Part shown: positions 28,975 through 63,240 of the stretch, piece after piece | Numbering within the stretch: the stretch's first letter is position 1 | Layout of the letters: each line of letters begins with the position of its first letter | Source: Syngnathus acus | Taxonomy: Eukaryota > Chordata > Actinopteri > Syngnathiformes > Syngnathidae | DNA length: 64,000 nucleotides | Direction: 5' to 3' | NCBI RefSeq assembly: GCF_901709675.1 | Contig: NC_051088.1 | Location: 22,395,193 to 22,459,192 of the forward strand | Notes under the pieces: model-generated | What the model saw: only the letters and a program-made list of their open reading frames with translations | Told to the model about the DNA's origin: nothing | Database searches by the model: none | Made by a program: the position numbers and the translations under genes

Positions 28975-29669
28975 CCTACACATATTGTCATATAAAGCAG
29001 TTCACCAAATGTCTGATTTTCATGTTTTAATTGGTGAATATAAAAACAAGGAATAAAACACCAGACAAGTTTTAACATAGTTTATTAAAAATAATAATAT
29101 TATTAAAAGTAAATTTCAAACCAGCAATCCAATGTGAAATTGCAGTAGATATATTGGATCACAATATTTAGGCGTATATATGCATACACGTTGTTTACTA
29201 CTATAAATGTTATAAAATCAAGATTACCCAAAGAGAAGCATAATCTCCGTTGATGGGCGGGAAGGAAGGCACTGATCCGTTGACTCGTCCGCGAACGGGA
29301 AAGTCAGGATTCGTTCCCTCACTGATCCGTTCTCGCGATGAACTGGAAATGCGAATCACTCACTCACTGATTCGTTCACTCACTGATTCGTTCACTCACT
29401 GATTCGTTCACTCACTGATTCGTTCACTCACTGATTCGTTCACTCATTGATTCGTTCACTCACAGAGACGTTCGTTGGTGAACGGGAAATGCAATTCACG
29501 ACTCGTTCGTGAACGGGAAGTCAAGTCATTTTCTTCTTCGTTTTGTTTTACGGCGAGGTGGCACCAGCTTCAATGGGCATTACTGACACCTACTGGTTGA
29601 AGTCATATGAACTGAAAAAAGAACGAATCACTTTAGGAAGTGATTCGGTCACTCTCGTTCACTGAAAAG
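28975..29669 (-). repeat. Right inverted arm of the composite repeat
   Basis: This arm is the reverse complement of 23995-24790 over most of its length, with small gaps. It ends CTCTCGTTCACTGAAAAG at about 29669, matching the inverted left boundary. Confidence 0.8.
29364..29462. repeat. 16-bp minisatellite inside the right arm
   Basis: About six copies of ACTGATTCGTTCACTC are found here. The matching place in the left arm (near 24,180-24,210) has only one to two copies, so the array expanded after the arms formed. Confidence 0.9.
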
Positions 29670-30737
29670 ACAACAGTCATCACAAAAAGAAAAACGACAA
29701 AAATACCAGCAATGTGTTTCTGTTAAAGAGCCAAATTCGGAATGTCTGCTAGACAAAATGAAAGCGTGAGGCAATTTCCTCTCCGTGTCTTTTATCGACT
29801 GCTTTGCTTTCTACAAATAAAAGTTGAATTCTTTCGAATCCTCTCATTCTTTATTTGACAAATCAATCTTTGTTTTGAATCGCACTGCAGCTTCAAGACA
29901 CTTTCAAAATGAGGACTCGGACATTCCGTTCCACAAACACTCTGCCCGTTGGGACTATTTAAAGAGGGGCTCACTTTACAAGGAGAAACTCTGCTGAGGT
30001 GTCCAAGCAAACTCACAGCCATGGCAATTTATTAGGGACACCAGTCACTCATCATTGCAATGTGTCACTTTTTCTTTTCACTACTGAAGCTTCAAATATG
30101 TTTCATGAAGCAGTTTTAATTTTTTCAGTCCTCTCTGTTCAACTTTGGGGTTAAAAGTATACTCGCCATTTCTAAAACTGCTTTATTCACGTCAACCGAC
30201 AGTGCCATCTAGTGGAGTAAATAAACTACAACTGGTTCATGAAGCAAATTTGAAGCCTCATCTTCCTATCATTACTTTTCACCATATTTTGGGGGGGAAA
30301 CTGACCAAAATGTGGCCGCCGAACCAGAATACGAGCTAATATTTAGAAAAGTTGGTTGTTTTGAACTTTTACATCGAGTTTTCACTCTGCACATTTGCAG
30401 CAATAATCTTCAAACGTGTTTTCACTTTGCAGGGACTTTAATGTTAGATGATGGTGACACGTTGAGGCTGGAATGAATGAATGAATTCACTTGATCTCTT
30501 TAGCCATTTTGAATTGAGAACAACTGGCAAATGCTCCACTTTGAAGGTTGTTGCCAATGTTGAGAACTTTGCTGATTGTTTACAGGAAGACTTGGGCTGG
30601 CCACCACAAATCAAGACTTGAACACGACAGAGAGCCATTCGGGGCACATTTGACTTGAAGCCCAGGCCGAGTCGTCCTTCAGGACGGAGCCGCCCCCAAA
30701 AAGAAGTCATGTGATAAGCACACGCGTGGCCGCGCCT
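29670..30737. other. Spacer downstream of cacna1s, including its likely 3' UTR
   Basis: No coding sequence is recognised. The part just below 30,738 must contain the 3' UTR of cacna1s, which is transcribed leftwards. An inverted pair at 30085-30262 suggests a small MITE. Confidence 0.55.
30085..30262. mobile_element. Possible short MITE
   Basis: GAAGCTTCAAATATGTTTCA near 30086 has an imperfect inverted partner near 30234-30260 (TTCATGAAGCAAATTTGAAG). The interior has no coding frame. The ends are similar in style to hAT-type MITEs of fish, but the true boundaries are unclear. Confidence 0.45.
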
Positions 30738-45613
<14,876 letters not shown>

Positions 45614-47534
45614 CCTGGAGATTCCCACGGGGCCTCAATTCCAGAGAAATGGCTCCGCCGCTTGTATAATCCCAACCTGAGGCTGATAATTGCGTTTGTT
45701 TGAGCCTCCCGCGGAGCCGCGGGCCTCGCCTGGCTGAGGACCTCTGACTGGAAAACCTGCCGGCCAAGTGGCAGCAAGCGCAGTTGGCCCTGCTGGAGTT
45801 TAATTTTAGACCGTGAACTAGCAGCGAGCCATGCTTGGGGGTGGTAAAAAGGTTTGGGGGGTGACGACCTGCAAGATGGGATGAGATGAAATGAAGGGGG
45901 GTGGGGTGGGTTGTCTGGGCAGGGCAAGGGAGGTGACCAAGGTTGATCAAATGTTTACATTTGTGACTCATGTTTAGTGTGTTGGTTTGTGTGAATTGTG
46001 GGCAGTGTACAGCTATTGAAAACTATTCAAACTAAAAAACAAGTTCAACAAAAAAAGTGTCATTTGTTCCATCTTGTTTGTATGCAAATATCTGGAGGAC
46101 CAAAACTGCCAAAATAAAAAATAATGAAGTGAAAATAAAACCTATTTAAAAAAAGAAAATTCAAGAATATAAATAATGCATAAATAATATATTATTACAA
46201 ATAATTAAATATAAAAAACAACCACTCATTTCATGCTGGCACTGACTGTGACATAAAATGAGAGCAGATCTAGTTTATTTATTGATTATCTATTTCTACA
46301 TTTATTTTTCTATTGAAAAATCATTTTGTGTTTATTTTTACTTTTATGGATTTTAATGTCTTTGTTTTATTTTGATTTTTCAATTGAATTTTTCATTTTG
46401 GTTTTATTTTCACATATCTATTTTTGATTTTGGCAGTTTTGGTCCTCAATAAAAACTGACCTCATAGAATCAAAATGTGTTCCAAATTAAACGTGCAAAG
46501 TGAAGGATTAAGACGATCATAACTTCTTTAACAACGGCAAGCAGCGTGTTGCCCTCTAGTGTTCATTTTCGGTACGAGCAATTTAACACGACAAACACCC
46601 AAAATTGCTTAACCGGTGTTTTCTTATTTGGCATGAAGACAAACGTACAGACAACTGCCTATGCATACAATTCAGTAGCGAGGGCAATCAAATTAACCAC
46701 AAATATCTAATAAAACAATCATGATAAATACATTTGTGGTCAACACATCAGTAGCAATAATGGTTTTTAATACAAGAAAGGTCATTTACGTGCTAGCAAT
46801 TTATAATCTACCCGTCATTTTGCTAAAATATCACGGCCGGCATACATTGACTGCCCAATTTTGATATCACCCAAAGAAAGGAGAAGAAAAACAAGGACAC
46901 ATTCAAATGATATGCCTAACTTAATATGAACCAAACGAACTATGTGGGTTGCTTGACAAGATGCTCTGACACCTTCAAACAATGCTTCATGGCTAGCAAA
47001 AAAAAGTCTCACCAGAGTTGTTTTGGAACAAACCGGTGAGGTGTTTGCAGGCTGTTGGCAATTATTATTCTACTTGTGCTTTGGGGAAGAGACTCTCCAC
47101 GCTTCGCTTTTCAGCCATTATGAAATTATATTTGTGTAAAACAATAAATAGTAAAATTTATAATTTTATTATGTAAGATAAATATTTGCTGTATTGATTC
47201 AGCCAGGCGCACAGAAACCTTTTTTGTTTTTTTTCCGTTGTGAAAAATCACATCACATTTTTGTTGCTAGCCGGTTACTAAAATGTTGAATATATCATAC
47301 AGTCATGGTAAAACTATTAACTAATATTGGTAAACAATAAACTATGAGTGACTTTCAATCTTCCACAAATTTACTGTAAAGCACATGCAGGAATTGCTCA
47401 CTGCCGTGCTCGTCGGTTAAGCATCGCAATCATCTCGAGCGGGTCTATTTTTGCGTCAAGCCTTGGAATTCCGTGTGGTGAACTTGCGAAAGTGCAGCTG
47501 GTGACAGAGAAGATACCTGCTCTAAAGCTCGGCT
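45614..47534. other. cacna1s upstream region and tmem9 3' UTR
   Basis: cacna1s and tmem9 are both on the minus strand. tmem9 therefore ends into this interval and the cacna1s promoter lies in its left part, roughly 45,614-46,000. The left 300 bases are GC-rich with G-runs near 45,840 and 45,895. The middle is AT-rich, and there is an inverted look-alike pair around 46,090-46,200 and 46,270-46,450 containing CCAAAACTGCCAAAAT and its complement. No gene is seen. Confidence 0.55.
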
Positions 47535-48558
<1,024 letters not shown>

Positions 48559-51500
48559 CGCTTCGCAGGTATACTGAAACGCACTAAAAACGAACCACCT
48601 GACCACTTCCGGTTTGTCGTCAACACACGGCGACGCTGCCACCTGCTGGTGGAAAAACATTCAACATGCAGTTTAAATCACGGAATGAATACAATTAGGT
48701 TCCGATCTTTACCACTAAAACATTTACTCAAGGTCAGTTTTTATCATATTGTACTATATTAAAAATTAGATTGCTGTTGTTGAGATACTTTAAAACAGTT
48801 GTGACCACCATATGATTTGAATAAAAAGAAAGGCAATATTGAAAGAGTGGCGGACCTCTGTACCAGTACCAGACCTCTGACCCAGCAGGCCTGCAGTTCG
48901 GGGTGGGGTGAGGTGATATGTTTGTTCTTTGTGATGCTGCTTTGATGACTTGTATCCAGGCACAGACAGTTATGGAATAAAGGTAATTTGCCATTGAATG
49001 TTTTCATTAATAATTACATCATTTGTGCTGCAAATGCATTTCAAGGTAGGGGTTTAAAAACTCATCAAGTATTTTCCCATAAATTCAAGCCAACACTTCT
49101 TTTTTCTTCTCTGGTGCAATGTGAAATGTATGCCCTGACTCTTTGACCAAATCAATACTACCTCTATTTGCTAGTAATCCTGTTTTCACGTTTTTCTGTA
49201 TGATCAGATAGCCTTAATAAGCAAAAGGAATCGACAAATTCAGACAGAACCACTTGAGCTTGTGGTCACGGAGATCAATTGAAGGTGCTGGAATTTCTCT
49301 CCTAAACCGTGATATGAGTTTTTAATGGCACAGCCACAATGAAGCCATCCTCTGTCTCTCCTCAATCGTCAGTGTGCCCCTTCATCCATCAACAAACGTG
49401 AAAGGAGCACGTGATAAATCGTGTAGAATGTGCACATCTTTCTGCTGCTCATTTGACGACTGTTGTATTTTCTTGCTGTGTTGCTTTAAGTCAAAAATTT
49501 GAAATTGCCCAATGCACCCTGAGAAAAAAAATTAAGGAAAAAAGGGATTAAATGAAAAGAGCTAATCTGTTAATCTACCTACAGTACAGTTATGAGCTCT
49601 CATTAAAAAAGAACAAGAATGACATGACTGGATCATCTTTTGGAGAGTGAGAAAACAACATTAATGCAGACTAGTACAAATTGAAGAGCGGCAGCCTGAC
49701 AAGCAATCAAAACCCAATTTAAAAAAAATAATGCACCATCCCAACAACAACAAAGTACATTTCAGGGAACCATTGACTAAATGAATCCACGAATGGATGT
49801 TCATGTGGGCAGGGTGCCACTAGGAGGTGCTAGAACCTAAATGACAAGCAAAGCAAACAAATGCTCGGACTTGTCCTGTACAACATTAAAAATGTAGTAG
49901 TGCACTTTCGAACTCGAAACAACAGAAAAGCACAAATTGCATCGTAGGAAAAGTTTGACTTGAGGGTCCGAGCCCGAATAACATTTGATGTCACAAGGAT
50001 GCTAATAAAAGTCTTCATTTAGGAGCGTGGTGACGTCATCTCACCGATCGCTGCTTAACGCGCACCTCTGTTCATTTGTGGCAAGTCACATTTGTTAAAT
50101 CTGTCAGATCTGTCAATCTGTCTCCGATCGGAAGTTTTTCGTCCGGCAAGTTTTTTTTTTTTTTTTTTTAATATTGCATTAAGGCATTAGATTGTCTGGA
50201 TTTTTTTTTCACAGTTCACATACATACTAGCTGTCAAGTCATAACGGCTGTTCTCAAGAGGAAGTCGTCATTCTTTTTCTTGACAGCAATACGTTCTTTG
50301 TGTCCACACTTGTCTACGCACTGTGTTCTGATTGATGTTGTGCTCGTGGAATATGAATGAAGCCGTAAAAGTCCCCACCCCCCCTCCCCATTTTTTTAAA
50401 TTCATCTCGGGGGCGGCCATTTTGCTGCGTACTGCCAATTGACTGAAAATTTAGCTGTCAAGCTACGTGCAAGTGGAATAAGTTCTGAAAACCTCTGCGG
50501 CTAAAAATCAATTTCTCACTCTTGCGTTTACAACAGGAGTAAGACAACTTTTTCTTCTATTCTTTTTTTTTCTTCTTGATTGCATACATTGCGATGAAGT
50601 CAAGCTTGACCTATGAGAAGAAAGCCTTCTGCGTCCTTATTCTTCGCAGCCCTCACAACCTTTTCCAATGGTTCCTTTTCGACCTTTATCATATCATCTG
50701 CGGTGTCTTTTTCGCCTCCTCTTTTCCTTGATATCATGCTTTTTGTCAAGGCCGGGCGTTGACGTTTGAATAAGAAGCCTATCTCCCTCCTGTCTGCTCT
50801 TATTCGTCTGCCCTCCCCTCCTACTGAGGCCAGGCAGCGGGAGGAGCCATTCTAATGGATACCCATGGTAATGGAAGTCAAGGGAGGCAGCCGACACCGG
50901 TGGTCCACGGGCAGCTCCAAAAAAACCATAAATCACAACCGGCGGTTCCGCCCTGCTGAGTGTAGCCGATCACACTCCACCAAAAAGCAATTCTGCCAAC
51001 GTGTGTTTGCACATTTGTCTTCATCAGCCTCTGGCCTGTTTCCAGCCCCCGTGACTGACGTTTGCTTTCCCGTGGTAACCACACAAAGTATTAGCTTCAA
51101 AGGTTTCCTTCCACCAGAGCAGTAACACAACGTGGATCAAAACACATTTGTCTATGCCTACTATCAGCTAATTGCTGAAAAACAAAACAAAACGATAATT
51201 GGCCAGGTCTGCAGAAGCTGGATAACCAATGTGGTCGTCAAGACATGCAGGAGACCGGAACCCGAGGACCAGGATTGGTGACCCCTGACTTTGAGGGTCT
51301 TAACTTGTCAGCAGGTCAACCTGCAAGTGAAATAAAAAAAGCACCGGGAACGGAGTCGTGACGTCACACAAAGACACTACGAAGCGTCCAATCAGATTAC
51401 TATGAAAAAGATATTATAAATAATAATTTCCCAAATTTTTATTCATAAAGTTTTTGATAGCCTGATTGATTTAAAAACATTAATTTTGCTACTTTTTCTT

Positions 51501-54500
51501 CTTTTTTGCAGTTTTCTGGCTCATCTTATTAAAACCAATAGTTCCTTTTCGTTCTGCGGTTATTAATTCAAATATTGGCCCATGTTCTGATTGCTATTGA
51601 CAATATGTCAAAAAGTTGTTTTCCCTTTGGAAGTTAGCACGATGCTTGCAGAAGTGGCTAGAGCACAGAAGTTGCCACTTCAAAAGTGTAAGAAAAGTAG
51701 CCATTGATGTTTACCCAAAGTCCAGGCTGTGTCTTCTCCTGTTTTATGGCCACCGACAGCTACCCATCAAGCAGCCGGGGTGGGGGTGGGGGGGTGTGCA
51801 GGGGTGGGCGGCGTCCGCTGAGGAGCCCGCGACACCGAGGTGAATGCCGGGTCCGTCGTTGCTGAGCTGACATGAAACGTAGCTAGAGAGACGAGAAAGC
51901 ATCTCCTGCCTCTGAGGGACGTGGATCTCCAGAGAGAAAATGGAGATGTTGGAGCTGGACCCTCAGACAAACACAACGTGAAAGCTGACACATGATGGAC
52001 ACAAACATAGGGGGACAAGCCGACAGCACCCCCCACCCCGTCACGTTCTTCTACCTCGACCCAGCTGTAGAGAAATAAGACCGCCAAGATAGGAGGAGAA
52101 GGATCTTATGTTAGAAGTCTACTGCTTATCTCCAATCTTGACGTCTATAACCGTCAATGGCACTAAATGAGTTTAAAAAGAATCCTTAGATATATGCGAG
52201 GTCATTTAGCGCAAATGACATCACCTTGACCATCGTGCTTTGAATCGTGGCGTGTTGAGGAGAAAAGGCGGAAGCCCAGTGGCAGGAATCCACACGCATC
52301 CTTCAAGAGAAGATGCGGGTCAAACAGTTGAAAACAATGAAAAGTGACAAGCACTGAAAGGTGGACGGATAAACAGCTGCAGGCAACGATGGGCGTTTGT
52401 TTGCTGCTTTCACAAGGCTTGGCAAACTTTACACGAGAACCACAGATGCATTGCTAGCTAGCTAACGGCATTGCTAGCTAGCTAGCAAACGGCATTGCTA
52501 GCTAGCTACTGTGCCGGTTTTCAGTCTTTCTACGTCTTCAGATATTATCTTCAAACAGGTCAAGTGAATTAAGAAACACATATCTTCAAAGGATGCAAAT
52601 TCAAACTGCGGACAAAACAAAGTTGATGCCGAGACAGACGCGTGTGGTAATATCGAGCGACACGTGCTTTTGTCCCACCTGCCTGAAACAATAAACGAGC
52701 ACGAGCTAAGCGAAAGAGACTCCACACTCCAAAACAAGGGTGCCAGAAAGAAGATGTCAAGTCCAATTCTTCATGCCAAATTTTGGGTTTGCGACGGCGT
52801 CGAGTTGCCAACACCTTTTATTGTCGCTGCTGATTGTGGGCCGGTTTTGATCCAGCGGCCACACCTGCGGGCGCCATCGATCGTGTCACCAGACGCTTCC
52901 TCCACTTCCTTTGACTCACGTCTGTCTTTGCCGTATTCATCGCAATTCACAGCGGTCGCCTCATGGCGCTTTCCCAGAGCCAAACAATGGCGCCGTCCAG
53001 AAAGAGAGAGCGTCGAGCTAAATGGATGTGTGTCCTAGATAGCCATCGTCTCTCTTTTCTGAATGTTGTCTCGCTCCCCGTGGCCCAAAGCGTCAGCTCG
53101 CACTGAGTCAGACACAAACGCGGCCGACTGAGACCAAAGTTGTCATCTCACAATGACAGAAATCAATAGAGCCCACCAACGCCATCGCTGTAATCGGCGC
53201 GCACGAGGGGTCGAAGCTGCAAAGGAGGTAGCGAGACATAAAAACGCGGCGGAGGTCAAAGAAGGGGAAGTTTGATGAATGGATCATACACTCAAATTCA
53301 CTTCAATTTAGTTCTGAAAGACAAAATTTAGGTTCGGGTGAATACCGGGTATCGGTACTGGGTCGAATTATTTCATCAAAAATGTTATCATTGTAATAAT
53401 AGCCAATCAAGGAAAAACAACAAACTGAAAGTGACTGACGGTGCATTTTTAGCATCGTAGCTGCTCACAGCTAATATATTAGCTGTTCAACATTGACTTC
53501 ATCTGTTGGCTCTCGTACAAAACGTCGAGCAGAGTAAAGAAGTACGGAGTGAAACGGAGAAGAAAGGAAGGACGGGAAGAAGCAGGTTGAGGTGGTGTGG
53601 GAGGGCGATGCTCCACTGGCTGGCTGACAAACAGACGCTTCCTCCAGAGTCAGGCGGATGAGAGGGGGGAGGAAAGGGAGGTGGGAGGGCGGGGGACGTG
53701 GCCAGTCAACCCCGGCACCCTCAAACAGCCTCCACCACGTAGCAGAAAATCTATTCCCGCTCTCTTAGTATTCCTGTCGTTTCTTGCGAAGGCTCTCCGG
53801 ATGCCGCCGGCCGGTGGGCTTAGACAAGTTGCTCTGCTAGCGAGGCCCTGACCAGCCGCGTGTGATGCTAGCGGGGGGCCCCGCCTCCCGTCTTTCTCAT
53901 GGCCGCTCTGAGCTGACAGGATGCTCAGAGCGCTCGGCCCCTTGAAAACCTTCATCGGGAACCGAAATGGACGCACCATTTGTCCAATTTCCCACAAGGA
54001 GCAGCTCAACAGGAGCAATGTCCCGTTTCTAATCCTGACAAAATAGCGTGCCATCGTTGAACAGCACGAGCACAAAAAGGTCTTGTCGTTTTGTATGGTT
54101 TTAGGAGCAATATAGCTATTATACACACATTTGTCAGCCTTAGTCGTTGAGCTTAATGCTAGCAAACGCCAGGCTAACGTAGCAAAACGACAGGCTAACG
54201 TAGCAGCGATGCGGTGGTGAAACAACGGATATTTAAACACAAAATGTGGAGCAACACATTTAGACAGATAATATAACAATATTCACATGCACATATACTT
54301 TCTGAGGATAACTCATTTTTGTCGCGGGCCACATCGTAGTCGTTTCCTTCGGACGGCCATTATGAATGTCAACGGCTACATAACAAACTGATGAATAACT
54401 AGTTTTGAAGTGTGAGACTCGTAAAAACAAATATTTTAAAAAGATTAATGGTAAAATTAGGTACAGCGATCCAAAAAAAAAAGTCTACTTAAGTACTGCA

Positions 54501-56463
54501 ACAATTTTGTATTTGTACTGAATTACATCCCAAATTCCCATCCGCCACAATGCCAGCACGATTGTCTTTCTAATGTCCAGCATGACTGCTAAATCCCAAA
54601 CAAACAAAGGCTTGTTGTTGTCTTCTTCCCAAGTAACGCTGTCACCTTGAGCCCGCCTCGTCATGCCCGAGCACACGGGAAAGGTCACGGCTCGTAGTCA
54701 TGTCGTGAGCTGTCACTCTTCCCTCCCGTCGCGTTCGACTCTGTCAGACGTTTCGCTCCTCGCCTTCCGATCAAAGATGCGATCCTCTGCCGACTTTGAA
54801 GGTTAAGAGCGGAGAAAAGCTATCCTGGTGTCTGAACATTATCTGACGCGCAGATGCGAAGACAGAGCCAGGAGCGATAAGCCCACATCGGGACGAGTCT
54901 GCCGCTGTTCCAAAAGGATCCCACGGCTAATTGCTCATCGCTTCTGCTAGCTGAGGACAAACGGTGTCAAATGGACTCCATACCGATACCTCGAAATCAC
55001 ACATCAGTTTGGGATTGTACAGTATTTGTCAAACGTGATTAGCATAAATTTTATTCAGTTCTGTGAATACCCATGTGTACCAAATACAGAACTGCCACAC
55101 CTGATTTTTTTTCTTTTTTTTAACATGAAAGAATGGGCACACGCACCATTTCACAAAAATGATTACAACACAGGGCGTTTCCAACGTATCCCATTCATGT
55201 GTGGGAATATGATGCAATCATACACCGGTGCTTGAAAAAAAAGAGAAGAAAAGAGGCGCTAAACACAGATGTGGCACTTGCCGAGGAGAAACTTGAATCA
55301 CCTCACATCAATTATTCATGATCAGGGGCCTGGCGGGATGATTTCTAAAATGCCCCCCTCCCCCCACTTCAGTCCTGTATGAATTATTCAGACTGCATTT
55401 ACACAAAAGAACTCCATCTCCGATACCTGATCAGTCAGTCAGAAACATTATGCAACGGAGAATGTCAGGAGGAATTGAAGGAATGCGTCTCCCGGTGTTT
55501 GCGGTATAAAACAAAGCCCTCAAGGAACGTCAAGTAATAATGAAGAGTGTGGGGGAAAAAAAAGTTTGGGCCAAACTGTAGCCCGTGTTTACACTTGGTC
55601 TGGATAAAAAGTAGAAAATGACACACCATTCAGTTTCATCTGTGAGCTGGAGTTGATGCCAGCTGAGCGTTGAAGGTAGAAAGGTGCCTTGAATTTCAAG
55701 ATGGCTATAGAGATGATCCTGTCATGCGAAAAGCAAACGACAAAAATGTCCTACACTGACATGTTGAGGACATCACTCACACATTGGATCTTGTTTTCTC
55801 ATTCGACACGTCTGTTTTGCTCGCCGGATGGACACTCCTCTGGTGGGCGTTTCATTTCCTCCCATCCGCTTGTGTCTCCATCAGGCAGTTGCTCCTCACC
55901 TCAATATGTGGAAGCTTTCACCGTAACCTCATTTGCTCCGACTCATGATCAGGTTAGATGTGCCTGTTTGCCGCGGGCTTGTCCGAATCACACTCGCTCA
56001 CTGCGAGATGAACCGCCATACCTGGGAGGAACGCCGCCATTGTTGTCTTCTGTGGAGGTCTTTCTAGGACAACCCCGAGGAGTCACTCCCAGCACAAGGT
56101 CAAAGTAGGCAGAGAGAGATGAGAAAGGGTGGTGCGCCAAGTCAAAGGTAGATAAATGGACAAGCAGGAAATGAGAAAGTGTAATTCTCACTCAGCACTA
56201 TTTATCGTGGCGGTGTGGACGGCCGGCGACCATAACTCACCAAACAATCACACTCTATAACTCACAGGGATCTTTCATGTCCTCCCTTGGGCGCTCTGGT
56301 CACGCATTCCCATGATTCACGGCAACTCGCTAACTCGTAGCAGCTTTCGTAATGCCGATATTTTCAGGTGTGAACAGAGCCGATTCGGTTTCCGGCCGTC
56401 TCAATGACGTGATGTCATCCGTTTCCAACATGGCGTCGTGCATTAAACGGCAGCCAGAGGGAA
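48559..56463. other. Gene-poor interval upstream of tmem9
   Basis: No exon of a known family was recognised on either strand. The tmem9 promoter must lie near its left end, where a C-rich run overlaps the first intron. Short G- or C-runs and T-runs occur near 50,150-50,170 and 51,780. Frames of up to about 209 codons (for example the minus-strand frame 53650-54279) show no domain, splice logic or conserved motif and are not called. Confidence 0.5.
52449..52508. repeat. CTAGCTAG-rich short tandem repeat
   Basis: Three copies of ACGGCATTGCTAGCTAGCTA-like units of about 27 bp are present. Each contains a GCTAGCTAGC self-complementary core. Confidence 0.85.
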
Positions 56464-56798
56464 TACAGTGATCCCTCGCTACTTCGCGTTTCGTATTCCG
56501 CGGCTTCACTACATCGCGGATTTTTTTTCCAAATTAAAAAAACGTTTAAAAGGCAAAATAAAACTTCTAAATTGAGGAAACGTGGCTAACCTTTAGGACA
56601 ATGTGGTATTGCTCCAAATGTTCGTTTACATTCCTTTAGAAGTCCGTTTTCGCGTGTTAGCACGATCGCGAATTAGCATCTTTCCGCTAACTCGCTAGCC
56701 TGCCCAGTACGTCTTGTTGGTGACCGTACTTCGCGGATTTCACTTATCGTGGGTGGTTTTTGGAACCAATTATCCGCGATAAACGAGGGATTACTGTA
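56464..56798. mobile_element. Palindromic MITE with TA ends (pogo/Tigger-like)
   Basis: The left end TACAGTGATCCCTCGCTACT is matched at the right end by CGAGGGATTACTGTA. Sub-terminal words such as TTCGCG and CGCGGATTT appear in both halves in opposite orientation. About 335 bp separate the TA dinucleotides. No transposase frame is present. The terminal sequence resembles pogo/Tigger-type ends (TA target), but the family assignment is from memory. Confidence 0.8.

Positions 56799-63240
<6,442 letters not shown>

Larger units (their letters stand above)
23555..29669. mobile_element. Composite foldback-type repeat with internal satellite
   Basis: The block has several layers. Outer motif A (TAGTGATGTGCATTC, from 23555) appears inverted near 28660-28753. 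Long inverted arms B lie at about 23995-24790 and 28975-29669. Between them is a tandem array (24841-28570) and a smaller inverted pair (28577-28630 with 28925-28975) around an insertion. The motif A end sequence is reminiscent of hAT-type TIRs, but no transposase frame is present and no flanking 8-bp duplication could be fixed. The order on the right (A' then B') is not the mirror of the left (A then B), so the block has been rearranged or built by nested insertion. Confidence 0.75.

Noticed and set aside
53650-54279. 209-codon minus-strand frame
   Set aside because: No recognisable motif, low-complexity GC-rich composition in part, and no splice or neighbour support.
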